DNA of 64,000 nt from Cordylochernes scorpioides. Taxonomy: Eukaryota > Arthropoda > Arachnida > Pseudoscorpiones > Chernetidae. The stretch lies in the NCBI GenBank assembly GCA_030710605.1, contig CP092863.1, forward strand, positions 60,832,500 to 60,896,499, in the 5' to 3' direction. Positions 54,224 through 64,000 of the stretch are shown in pieces. Both the position numbers and the translations under genes were made by a program. The stretch's first letter is position 1, and the number at the start of each line of letters is the position of its first letter. Under the pieces are notes generated by a model, which saw only the letters and a program-made list of their open reading frames with translations, had not been told where the DNA came from and ran no database searches.

Positions 54224-55639
54224 CTATAGAAACCAACAGCTCCAAGAAAGCGTCTGACACCTGATAGTTTTAGGAGGACTCATGTCTTTAATTTTTTCGA
54301 TGTTGTTCTCCTTAGGATGAATGCCATCCTTGTCCACTCTGTGTCCCAAGAAGGTCACTTCTTCCTGAAAGAGCTGGCATTTGCTAGGCCTCACTTGAAG
54401 CCCATATTTTCTAAGCCTGTCCAACACCTCAGTTAAGTCAACCAGATGCTGCTCCGACGACTCTGAGTATATTAGAACGTCGTCAATAAAACATTGGCAA
54501 TTCTTTCCCAATAGGCCGCTTAGGATACGACGCATTTCTCTCTGAAATACATTTGAAGATATCTTGCAGCCCTGAGGAAGTCTCGACATCTCAAATTTTC
54601 CGAAAGAAGTTTGGAAAGCGAAGCATTTCGTTACGTTACTATCCAGCTTCAGCTGATAATACCCACTGGCTAGATCTAAGCTACTAAAATATTTAGCACC
54701 TCCCACAGCTGCCATGGCGGTATCTATCCGGATCATGGGATAATCCTGATTCCTTAATTTATCGTTGACCTGTCTAAGGTCCAGCACGAATCTCAAGGAA
54801 CCGTCAGGCTTCTTGACAAGATGTACCGGACTGTTCCAATCAGATCTGGATCTTTTTATGATACCACTCTCTAAGAAATTGTCTAAAAGTACCTTGTACG
54901 GCTCTAACAAACTATAGGGAATAGGATACTGCCGCCTAAAAGTAACGTCATTTATGTCAACGTCGATTTTTATTGGCGGCACCTTAGCTGCTTTTAACGC
55001 TGCGACATTTTCCACGAACATATCTGACCTTTGTTTCAGTATGTCGCGGACCAGCTGCTGATGTTTGCCATTAACTTGGCCAATATCTACCAGTTGCCAG
55101 TCTTCAGTCGCCGCGGACATTACATTGCATTCCTCCCACACAGGGGGCAAAGGAATATTTAATCTCCTTATCTCCTTTATACCAAGAATACCGTCGTAGC
55201 CCTTATCTTCAAGTGACATTAACCAGAAACTTATGTCTCCTAGTTCAACACCCTTATCTGTATTTACCCTACAGGTTTTTACCTTCGTCAACGTCTGAAC
55301 GTGGCCTGTAACTGACACAATTTTAAGATTGTTAATAGCTTCGTCCCAGTCCTCATTCAGAACATTACACCTTTCTGAATCCTTTATGCTAACTTGGCTT
55401 CCTGTATCGTATAACAGGTGCCAAGTATTGCCGTTTATTGATACTCTAACAATAGGCAGAGTTCCAACAGGATCCCGGTTAGAACGAACATTAACAATCT
55501 TAGAAATTGGTCGAATACCAGTGGCTGACTTCTGCCAACTCGAGCAAGCACTGGCCGTTTTGCCCGAGTTTAGTAGTTTAAAGCTCCTTTCTTCTTGCAA
55601 AACCTGGCAATATGTCCCCTCTTCCCACAGCGGAAACAT
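54224..55639 (-). pseudogene. Gypsy-3 Pol, first part: protease and RT
   Basis: The protease motif LLYDTGSQVSI lies near residue 74. RT blocks include YPIPYSLLEPYK, VHLVKKPDGSLRFVLDLR, FSSLDLASGYYQL, SRLPQGCKISSNVFQ and the catalytic FIDDVLIYS. The frame is lost at about 54264, just before the F-L-G-A block of the connection. A CCHC knuckle (CFRCGKRGHIARFC) reads in a neighbouring frame at about 55590-55635. That may reflect the normal gag-pol frame change or a further lesion. Confidence 0.9.
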
Positions 55640-55814
55640 TTTAATTTATGCCTACCGCTATTTTTAGAAGAACCCAGCTTACTCTCGTTAAGCAGTTTAG
55701 TCAGCCTCCCTATTTCTTCCTTAAGGTCGTTAATGCACTTCTCTGATTCGTGCTTTGTCTTGCCTGCTACAGCATTGAGTGTATCTAACCTTCCCTTCAG
55801 ACTGCTAACCTCCT

Positions 55815-56343
55815 CTATGTCCCCCGCACATGACGTTGCTTAAAGTGGCAGCGGTTCTCTACACCATCCTCCATGGCCATAATTCTAACTGCCTCGTCAA
55901 TACAGCTGACCCCACTACGGACAACAGGTTCCTTATACTTATCAAGAATATTGTTTACGAAAGTATCGAACACTAAACTGCTGTCCAGATCGAAATCAAT
56001 ATCTCTCCTAGTGGCCATGAATCTTTCTTTAAACACATTAGGAGTTTCTCCTACACGTTGCTTAAGACCCTCTAATTCTTTTAAAAATTCCCTAAAACCG
56101 CGAGTTTTTTTCAGGAAATAAAATGCCTAATTTCTCTATAATGCTCTCTACACTACTGTCATTTTTTATGCCCATCTCTTCTATGCTAGCCCGAACTCTA
56201 GGCGGCAAAGCTTCAAACATAAGCAGTGCCTTAACTTCCTTATTCCATTTACCTATGCTAGCTTTCAGCTCTACTTCCCTGATGAAAACTTTAAGACCCA
56301 CTCCATTGAACGTAGAAAGTTTGATAGAATAGTTACTATCCAA
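55815..56343 (-). pseudogene. Gypsy-3 Gag, broken
   Basis: Starts at 56343 (MDSNYSIKLSTFNGVG), stops at 56092, then continues in another frame 56036-55815 (FKERFMATRRDIDFD...). The central part (LLMFEALPPRVRASIE) and the length before the zinc knuckle fit a Ty3/gypsy capsid. At least two frame changes or stops occur before the knuckle. Confidence 0.75.
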
Positions 56344-56407
56344 AATAACAGTAAAAAAGGACTAAAAGTACAAACAATAATTAATTATGTGAGCAATAGT
56401 TACCCAG

Positions 56408-56522
56408 AATTATTTGAAAAATTAAAAATTAAAACAGGTAAATAGTTTCTTTTTATTTATATTGCAAGCTTTCGAGCATAAAAAGAAACTATTTACCTGT
56501 TTTAATTTTTAATTTTTCCAAT
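56408..56522. repeat. Small palindromic insertion in the gypsy-3 leader
   Basis: Inverted arms AAAACAGGTAAATAGTTTCT and AGAAACTATTTACCTGTTTT enclose a loop with GCAAGCTTTCGAGC. On the reverse strand that loop reads GCTCGAAAGCTTGC, the GAAAGCT half of the hammerhead-like modules. The core half is missing. Confidence 0.55.
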
Positions 56523-56611
56523 AATTAATTATATTAAAAAAAATAATAAAAAACTCAAGGCCAAAATTACGAGAATATAAGCCAAGAAACTATCCTGGCA
56601 AGGCTCACCAA

Positions 56612-57068
56612 TGACAAAAGTTACCACTTTTGCAAGTTAACACACAAAAATGGAATAAGCTAGGGCCTATATTAATGTACCTTAATACACAGAAAAGCGT
56701 ACACTCAAGAATACAACACTAACAACAAAAGGGAGATAAAAACAACTCACGATTTGTTAAATAAAATAAAAAAGTACTTAGCTTTATTGTAGCGTTGGGA
56801 GGGATCGGACTGAGGACACAGGGATGCGAAGAGAACGGCCAGACAGGGAAAACCGCCAGTAGAAAAACCACTTTAAGTGGCTCCAACCAAATTATCCACG
56901 CTCTCTCTGTTCTCCCCGCATTCCCCTCGTCCCCTTTATATACAAACATGGCCACATTCGTCCAATGAGAAGGCGTGAGAGATTGACTCACTAACAACCG
57001 AAAACAACATTCTTACCGCTAGAAAACTGATTAGAAAAAATGCAAATGTTTGTCAAAATAATTTGACA
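56612..57068 (-). repeat. 5' LTR of gypsy-3
   Basis: 457 bp, minus strand TGTCAAATTATTTTGACA... to ...CTTTTGTCA. It has a TATATAAAGG box (about 56934-56943) and AATAAA (about 56783-56788). The next internal bases TTGGTGAGCCTTGCCAGG are a candidate primer site; the tRNA is not identified. Confidence 0.75.
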
Positions 57069-57281
57069 ATATAGGCCGAAACCATTTCAGACACCATCAC
57101 CGCTCGCGTCCAGCAGACATCTCGATCCTTCGCCACAGACTCCGCTGTACCTCCTCAATAAGATGAAAAACATATTTTCGAAACCCCTTTCTCGAATCTG
57201 ACGACTTATAGGTCATCACCAACATTTCTGGCCAGCATTAATGTTATTTGCGTCAATGGAAATTCCTATTGGTGTAGTGAG

Positions 57282-57556
57282 TGATGTGAATGAACGTATA
57301 AAAATAATTAAATATGAGTGATTGAATATTAATTAATTTATTTTTCTATTGTTTTTTGACCAAGAAAAGGTAAATTCATTCTGTCAAGAGATATGTAAAT
57401 AGTGTTAGTTCAATTTTTAATTTTAATTTTAGTTTTGCTTGGTTTGCATGTAAATATTCTTAAGGAAAAAAAATAAACTTTTTTTTTCTTTTATAAGTGC
57501 AGACATCTTTTGTTTAATATAAATTTCTAGAAAATTATTTAAGCAGCAAAATAACA
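57282..57556 (+). repeat. 5' LTR of gypsy-2
   Basis: 275 bp, TGATG...AACA. AATAAA near 57471. Confidence 0.92.
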
Positions 57557-58432
57557 ATGGCGACGAGACTTTCTTTCGAACCATATGTAATGAAAGAAGA
57601 ATCTTTTGAAAATTATCTTCAACGATTCAAACAGTACATTTTTGTGAATGAAATCGAAGGTAAGAAGATTGTTCCTTTTTTTATTATGTCTATTGGAGCA
57701 AATACTTATAGTGTTCTAAAAGAATTAATCTCCCCTAGAGATGTTTGTGCATTAGAATTCGAAGAAATTGTTAGTGTTTTACTCACTCATTTTACACCTA
57801 AGCTAAATATCATTTTTGAAAGATATGAATTCAGCCAATTGGTTCAAGAACATGGCGAGAAAATAGGAGACTATGTCCTTAAATTAAAAAAACAAGCTAA
57901 TACGTGTAACTTTGGCTTAAATATTGAAGAACACCTAAGGGATAAGTTCATTGCGGGAGTTTCCAATCAAGTTATTTTGAAAAGATTACTCCAAGAGCCT
58001 GAGCTCACTTTTAATATGGCAGTGAATATGGCTACCACAATAGAATCGGTAGATTGTAATGTGTTGAAAATGAAGTCTTATGCTGAAACTAAAGAAATAA
58101 ACAAATTACATTCTAAATGCAAACATTGTGGAAAGATGAATCATCATTCGGACAAATGTTTTTTTAGAAATTCTTTCTGCTATTCTTGTAAACAATTGGG
58201 ACATATATCGACTGTTTGTCATTCAAAATCTAAGAATGGATATTTTCAACCAAGAAAGAGTGAAGCGTCTGCCCACGGAGAATCATTTTCGGGAAAGAAT
58301 GGTGAGTCCATCAATAATATAGAATATCTGACTAATAAATTTGAGAGTATTTTGTATGTCTTCGACATAAAATTCTTAGCAGAAATTGACACTGGTGCAG
58401 CTTTAACAACTATGTCAAAAGATCTATTTTAA
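57557..58432 (+). pseudogene. Gypsy-2 Gag and protease start
   Basis: The first ATG is the very first base after the LTR and overlaps the primer site (ATGGCGACGAGA). Residues 1-180 are capsid-like. Zinc knuckles CKHCGKMNHHSDKC (near 188) and CYSCKQLGHISTVC follow. The protease motif AEIDTGAALTTM is near 278. A TAA at 58430-58432 stops the frame in the protease; coding resumes in the same frame, so this is a single stop mutation or a natural readthrough point. Confidence 0.88.
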
Positions 58433-59293
58433 AAATATTTTGAACATGTTAAATTATTTCCGTCTAAATGTTATTTAACCGATTATCAAGGAAAGGGCAT
58501 TTCCTCTATTGGAGAATGTAAAGTAAAAGTAAGATATAAAAATAAAATAGGCCATTTAAACTTAATAGTAACAAATATTGAAAATAATAAATTTCTCATA
58601 GGAAAAGACTGGATAGTATATTTTGATATGGTACAAATTAATGTCCAACAAAATAATAATTTTGATACTAATTTTATTTTTAATAAATATTATAAACTTT
58701 TAGAAGATATAGTCTTGCCAATAAAAGATATTTCCGTACACATTAATGTAAAAAATAATTTTGCACCAAAATTTTATAAATTTAGACCTGCTCCCTTTGC
58801 TATTAGAAATTTAATTGAAGAAGAACTATTATTTTTATTGAATAATGATATTATTGAAAATATAGTGGATAGCCCAATAGCTTCACCGCTAGTATGCGTC
58901 CCTAAGAAAAACGGCAAAATTAGAATTTGTGCGGACTTTAAAAGAACCTTAAATCCATTTATCGAGGATGTTAAGTATCCGATACCGAACATCGATAATG
59001 TTTTACATTCATTTTTTGGTAAAAGTATATTTAGTAAAATTGATCTTTCAAGCGCATATCATCAGATACTTCTAGACGAGGAATCTCAAAAATTAACAGT
59101 TATTTCTACCCATAAAGGCCTTTTTAAATATAAAAGGCTGCCCTTCGGTATCAAGTCCGGAGCGACTATTTTCCAAAGAACTATGGACAATATTTTTTCC
59201 GGTCTTAAAAATGTAATAATATATTTAGACGATATTCTTATAGCATCGTCTGATGTAAATGAGCATATTTCAGATATTGAAACAGAGTCATGA
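58433..59293 (+). pseudogene. Gypsy-2 Pol: protease end and RT
   Basis: Same frame as gag. The protease tail (IGKDWIVYFD) is followed by RT with VCVPKKNGKIRICADFK, FSKIDLSSAYHQILLD, RLPFGIKSGATIFQR and catalytic YLDDILIASS near 59224. The frame ends at 59293 and overlaps the next by four bases (ATGA). The break falls inside the RT, not at a domain border, so it is a lesion and not a programmed site. Confidence 0.88.
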
Positions 59294-61353
59294 ATAAATT
59301 ATCGGATTTTAATTTTTCAATTAATAAAGAAAAATCTTTGTTTTTTGTTGATGAAATCAATTATTTGGGACATAGAATAAATAAAAATGGAATCTATCCC
59401 CTTGAGGATAAATTGGACAGTATAAAAAAATGTCCTAAACCGAATAACATTTCAGAATTGAAATCTTTCTTGGGCATGTTGTCATTCTACAGTAAATTCG
59501 TTAGAAATTTATCCATACATGCAAATCCTTTATTCTCTCTATTGAAAAGAAGTTATAATTGGAATTGGAAAAATGAACATGATCAGGCTTTCGAAAAATG
59601 TAAAAATTTGATTAGTACAAAAACTTGTTTGACGCATTATTCGCAAGATTTACCTCTTTATGTTACTTGTGATGCATCAAATTATGGTATTGGAGGATAT
59701 ATTTCCCATATTGTAAACGGCACTGAGAAACCAATTACTTTTGTTTCAAGAACACTAAATGACACAGAAAAGAAATATTCCCAAATAGAAAAAGAAGGGT
59801 TATCAATATTCTTTACCTTAAACAGGCTAAAACAATTCCTTTACGGAAGAAAATTTATTATTAATACAGATCACAAACCATTACTAGCCATTTTTGGCGA
59901 TAAAAATAATTTACCAGCCTTAGTGGCAAATAGATTACATAGATGGTCACTCTCAATATCAAATTTTAATTTTGAAATTAAATATACTAAGGGAACTGAA
60001 ATACCTCTTGCAGATTTTCTTTCAAGATTTCCAAATCCTGAAAAAGGGGAGAAGGAAGAGGAAATGGGAGAAATATTATTAATAGAAAATTCGATATTAG
60101 ATTACGTCTTGGTATCGTACAAAACCCAAGAAGATCCAACTCTTAGAAAACTATATAAGTTAGTCAAGTACGATAAGTATGATGTTGACTCAGAGGTAGA
60201 TATAAAACCTTATAATAGAATTAAAAACGAGATAACAATAGTAAGAAATTGCCTATTTTTCGGAAATAGAATGATCATCCCCGATTCCTTAAGAGAATAT
60301 GTTTTGAAAATCATCCATGAAAATCATATTGGAGTAAATAAAATGAAAACTCTGGCCAGAAGTTCTGTCTATTGGCCGGGAATGGATGAGCAAATTGAGA
60401 AACTGTCTAAAAGCTGTAGCACTTGTATGGAAAACACATCAAAGCTGCCAAACCAGGAATTCACTGAGTGGACTCCACCAAACAAAGTTTGGAAGAGAAT
60501 TCATCTCGACTATTTCTATTTTGCGGGAAAAACTTTTTTGATATTAGTGGATGCGCATTCTAATTGGATAGAATGTCAAATAGTTCCAAATACATCGGCG
60601 GGATTCTGCATAGACTTTTTGAGAGAATGTTTAGCGAGATATGGTATCCCGGAGGTGGCGGTAATGGATAATGGGCCCCCGTTTAGAAGTTATGAAATAA
60701 AGACATTTTTCGAAAGAAATGGCATACATGCGATGTTTAGCCCCGCTTACCATCCGGAGAGCAACGGACTAGCGGAAGTGTCTGTAAGAGAGATAAAAAA
60801 AGCTATGAAAAGAATTATTTCGGAGGAAAGAGAATTACCCCTTGAGTTTGCTTTGATAAAGGCATTATATGCATATAGATTGAGTCCTTTGACTAGAACG
60901 GAAAAATCCCCTGCTGGAATATTTTTAAATCGCGAGATTAGAACAAAGATTTCCATGTTGAGCAAGAAATCAGTAAGAGTGGGGAGATTGAAAAATAAAA
61001 AACAGAACAATAGCTACAAAATAAATGATAGAGTAAGATATAGATGGATGGAAAGAGGAAAACCGAAATGGATGTTTGGGATTGTAAAGAGAATAGTGGG
61101 AAGCAACAGCTGTATGATAGAAACTGATGGAATTGAAAAGAAAGTGCACACTAACTATATGAGGAGAAGTATGGAGAGAAAGGATGTTTCATCATCAGAA
61201 GAAGGAATAAGCTACCCAAGGCCTCAGACGTCAAGTCCCCTGACTCCTGCTACAATAGTAGCAGAATCTACACCTGGACCACCGACTGAATCTACACCTT
61301 CCCGGAGATATCCACTACGAGAGAGGAGACCACCGGATAGATATGTACCTTGA
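59290..61353 (+). pseudogene. Gypsy-2 Pol: RT end, RNase H, integrase
   Basis: 687 codons. RT connection: INYLGHRINKNG. RNase H: VTCDASNYGIGGYIS and NTDHKPLLAIF. Integrase: HHCC finger (HENHIGVNK...CSTCMEN), core HLDYFYFAGK, VMDNGPPFRS and NGLAEVSVREIKK (D, D, E). C-terminus: RYRWMERGKPKWMFGIV, a Mag-type module, ending ERRPPDRYVP. The ATG at 59290 is internal to RT. Confidence 0.9.
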
Positions 61354-61383
61354 TGAGTATTGCTATCTTAAAAAAGGGGGAGT

Positions 61384-61658
61384 TGATGTGAATGAACGTA
61401 TAAAAATAATTAAATATGAGTGATTGAATATTAATTAATTTATTTTTCTATTGTTTTTTGACCAAGAAAAGGTAAATTCATTCTGTCAAGAGATATGTAA
61501 ATAGTGTTATTTCAATTTTTAATTTTAATTTTAGTTTTGCTTGGTTTGCATGTAAATATTCTTAAGGAAAAAAAATAAACTTTTTTTTTCTTTTATAAGT
61601 GCAGACATCTTTTGTTTAATATAAATTTCTAGAAAATTATTTAAGCAGCAAAATAACA
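61384..61658 (+). repeat. 3' LTR of gypsy-2
   Basis: 275 bp, one difference from the 5' LTR; followed by GTGAG. Confidence 0.92.
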
Positions 61659-61779
61659 GTGAGAACAGCCTGCTCACCTGGAAGTCATCCTCAGCAAAGA
61701 AAATTGTTTGGCTTTTCTAAATATTGCATTCATTTTGTTCTGAATAAACAATTTGATATCAAATCAAAAGAACAATATG

Positions 61780-62110
61780 CCACTTTGCCAGCTAAACACT
61801 TCTTTGGCGGATTGTGAAGGTTCCATTAGCTTCCTTGTCGATATCATAGAAAATAAAGTCCACCCTGGGCTGTAGAGGGTCATTAGCCCAAAACCATGAT
61901 CTCCATGTGAACGCTTTTCAGTTTTCCAAAGCTGGGTTTTGGCTTTGTCACTGACCCGAGGCCACTAGTTTGTTTGTGGCACGGTCAATAGTTGGCGTCT
62001 AGTTTGACATTTATTTTGACAGGAGAGGTGACCTTTCTTTTATAGATCAATTTCCTCCCAGAAAAATTTCCATCAATAAAGTTGTTTATAATTTAAATAA
62101 ACAACAAAAC
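61780..62110 (-). repeat. Interspersed family R2, copy 2
   Basis: Reverse match to 12003-12430 (blocks listed there). Divergent; non-coding. Confidence 0.6.
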
Positions 62111-63310
62111 AGCGAATATTATCATAATGAATTTTAATTTGTTTAGTAATATTTTCTATTCTGTATAGATGTTTATTATAATAAAATGCATAAAATTTCA
62201 TTTTTATTTGAATTTTTCAATATGTCTTGATGTGATAAATGATTGCTTTGAAATACTAATGAATGAATTCTGAAAAAAAAAGTTTTTTGAGATTAGCTTA
62301 TACGATTTTGTATGTTTCTTCTGAAAATGCAAGCCATTGCGGAGTATTATAAACTTAATTCATGGGGTGTTATAAAATAAAGGAACGCGCGAAAAATAAT
62401 TTTGCGAATATTTTTAGATTTTTAAGCATACAATTGGGAATTTGTTTCAATATTGACTGAAATTGATGAAAATGCTACATTCTATCACAGAATAATTCGT
62501 TACTTTTTTAAAAATATATATTTGACCATATTTCGATGTTTAAAATTTTGTTTATTTTCATTTTCTAGTAAACAAACTTAATTTTTTTTAACGCCAAATT
62601 TCTTTAATAAACATGAAAAATCACCCTTTATTAAAAAAATAATTTTTCTATATTAATGGTTAATATACATTTAAATCCAAAAGGTAATTTTTATTGATAA
62701 CATATATGTTCTCTTTTGAGGACAATTAAAAATACAATGGCGTTTCCTTGTGGCAGTTAAGTACAATTTATAACAAATAGTTAAAAAGCAAGATCTCTAT
62801 TTTACATACAGGGCACGGAGAATGTCCTTTGTTTTAATAACAACAATAAGAGAAGCTGGACAATATGAATCATATAAATAACTACATATAGCACTGAAAA
62901 CACATTGATTATTTATTTTTTCATTTAAATAATGATTAAATTGCTAGATGCAAGCTTAAAATATATAATTTACATATTTTAGAATGTATTGTCATGTATG
63001 GTTGGTTATATCTGTAGTCTTTGTAGATATTTCATATTGAGAGAGAAATAGCAGCAAAAAAAAAAGGTTTTTAGATTGATATCTAACAGACCTTACAACA
63101 AAAATCCATCTTTAACAAAAATAAGTCAATATTATTATTTTTTTTTTGATGGAGGTATTAATATATACAGAGTTTTTTCTATCCTTTTAAAAGAACTTCC
63201 TTTTGTTTGCAATAGATTCTGATTGCATGCTTGGTTAATATACTGAAGTATACAAATTCACTTAGGGGCAAATTGGAACTCTTCCCTACAATGTAAACAA
63301 ATAATAAGAA
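62111..63310. other. AT-rich DNA, nothing identified
   Basis: No open frame of interest and no repeat shared with the window. Confidence 0.4.
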
Positions 63311-63328
63311 TTAATTATAAGGCGATAA

Positions 63329-63415
63329 CATTAATTTTTCCATTGCAGTAAGGGCAGTAGAAATTGTTTCATTTCAAAAAGAATCTTACGCCTTTAAAAT
63401 AGTTTCGAATTTTGA
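63329..63415 (-). repeat. Family R1, end fragment
   Basis: CATTGCAGTAAGGGCAGTAG and ATAGTTTCGAATTTTGATAA match one end of R1. It abuts the CAA tail of the next LINE fragment. Confidence 0.6.
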
Positions 63416-63419
63416 TAAC

Positions 63420-63785
63420 ATTGTTGTTGTTTCTTATCCTCTTGTGTAAAGATTACACGAATTCCATGAGTCCATGCTCCTCGAGCTGTTTTATGATAAG
63501 CAGCGGCTTCTCCCAAAGGTCCTGTTTAGTGCATCTAATGCAAGCCAAAATATGTTCTGGAGCTGCAGGTTCCAAGCTACATTTTAGGCAAGTGGGGTAG
63601 ATTTCATTATTATTTTCTATCTTCAATGGCTTGAGATGGCCTGTTCTAAATCTTGTTAGTGTTGTTTGATGCTGTCTGAGGTTCACTCCTGGGTCCACTC
63701 CACTGTACCAACTGTGCTTAGGTGGGATCCTCCAGTTCTTGTTTATTTTTGTTTTGGCTATTGTCTCTATTTCTTTAAAAATAAC
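63420..63785 (-). pseudogene. CAA-tailed LINE, ORF2 C-terminus
   Basis: Open on the minus strand from about 63783 to the stop at 63453. It has NWRIPPKHSWYSGVDPG, TTLTRFRTGHLKP and the zinc-binding pattern CLKC...PEHILAC, the region after RNase H in jockey-like ORF2. The 3' end has a (CAA)n tail (TTGTTGTTG on the plus strand). The two duplicated tails at 38469-38706 belong to the same or a close family. Confidence 0.75.
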
Positions 63786-63839
63786 ATGCCATCTATATAT
63801 CAGAAATGGAAGTATTAAACCATGAATGTTTCTTTTTAA

Positions 63840-63945
63840 ATATAAAACAAACTTCTACTGTCCTTACTGCGATGAACCACTGATGAGCTAAGCCCTCCCA
63901 ATAATTTTTTCATTGCAGTAAAGACAGTAGAAGTTTGTTTGAAAG
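63840..63945. repeat. Family R1, short palindromic copy
   Basis: AACTTCTACTGTCCTTACTG on the left and CAGTAAAGACAGTAGAAGTT on the right form an inverted repeat around GATGAGCTAAGCCCTCCC. Confidence 0.6.
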
Positions 63946-64000
63946 AAACATTGGTGCTTTGTTGATTCCATTTCTTATAAAAATAAATGAAATGAAAATA

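Larger units (their letters stand above)
51583..57068 (-). mobile_element. Gypsy-3: Ty3/gypsy element, 3' LTR truncated
   Basis: The 5' LTR is at 56612-57068 and the partial 3' LTR at 51583-51854, with gag and pol between on the minus strand. The aligned 272 bp of the LTRs differ at about seven positions. The pol frame has at least one shift (near 54264) and gag is broken. No TSD can be tested because the outer end of the 3' LTR is missing. Confidence 0.85.
57282..61658 (+). mobile_element. Gypsy-2: young Mag-like Ty3/gypsy element
   Basis: 275-bp LTRs at 57282-57556 and 61384-61658 differ at one position (GTTAGTTC versus GTTATTTC). TSD GTGAG (57277-57281, 61659-61663). The primer site TGGCGACGAGA begins two bases after the LTR (57558). 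The polypurine tract AAAAAAGGGGGAGT directly precedes the 3' LTR. One in-frame stop (58430) and one frameshift (about 59285) disable an otherwise complete element. Confidence 0.92.

Overview
This 64 kb window looks like AT-rich repeat-dense DNA from an invertebrate, most likely an arthropod. Grounds are the density and mix of element types (mariner, Tc1, piggyBac, Helitron, Penelope-like, Mag-type gypsy, CAA-tailed LINEs), a TATA plus TCAGT-type initiator in one LTR, and a 58-bp spliceosomal-type intron. The species cannot be named from the sequence. I found no convincing host protein-coding gene, rRNA or genuine tRNA gene. Nearly every recognisable coding stretch belongs to a transposable element, and all are broken or truncated.

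Layout. 1-5.8 kb: truncated LINE 3' ends, a Penelope-like fragment, a TA-flanked MITE filled with 91-bp tandem repeats, and a Helitron. 5.85-11.0 kb: a young LTR element (here A) with near-identical ~797-bp LTRs and no pol. 11-12.6 kb: a second Helitron and palindromic repeats. 12.8-17.4 kb: a Mag-like Ty3/gypsy element (gypsy-1) with complete LTRs and 5-bp target duplication. 18.6-19.9 kb: a nearly intact mariner. 20.2-24.3 kb: SINEs and a decayed jockey-like LINE riddled with later insertions. 24.6-26.2 kb: a minisatellite. 26.4-28.8 kb: a full-length piggyBac with TTAA duplications. 29.0-38.1 kb: one 46-bp satellite array split by a Penelope-like element with inverted arms, itself split by LTR element B, a relative of A. 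38.5-46 kb: short retroposons, solo and broken LTRs, a Tc1 MITE, a 165/95-bp minisatellite and a Tc1 transposase fragment. 46.7-51 kb: repeats, a Helitron end and a decayed relative of gypsy-3. 51.6-57.1 kb: gypsy-3 on the minus strand. 57.3-61.7 kb: gypsy-2, a very young Mag-like element. 61.7-64 kb: repeats and a LINE 3' end.

The elements can be ordered in time from target-site duplications (TSDs) and nesting. The most interesting signals are two related sets of hammerhead-ribozyme-like motifs in inverted-arm Penelope-like elements, and the pol-less A/B LTR family. A and B keep colinear internal sequence with a strikingly G-poor sense strand, and both sit in (TA)n tracts. All comparisons are by eye; no alignment or database search was run.
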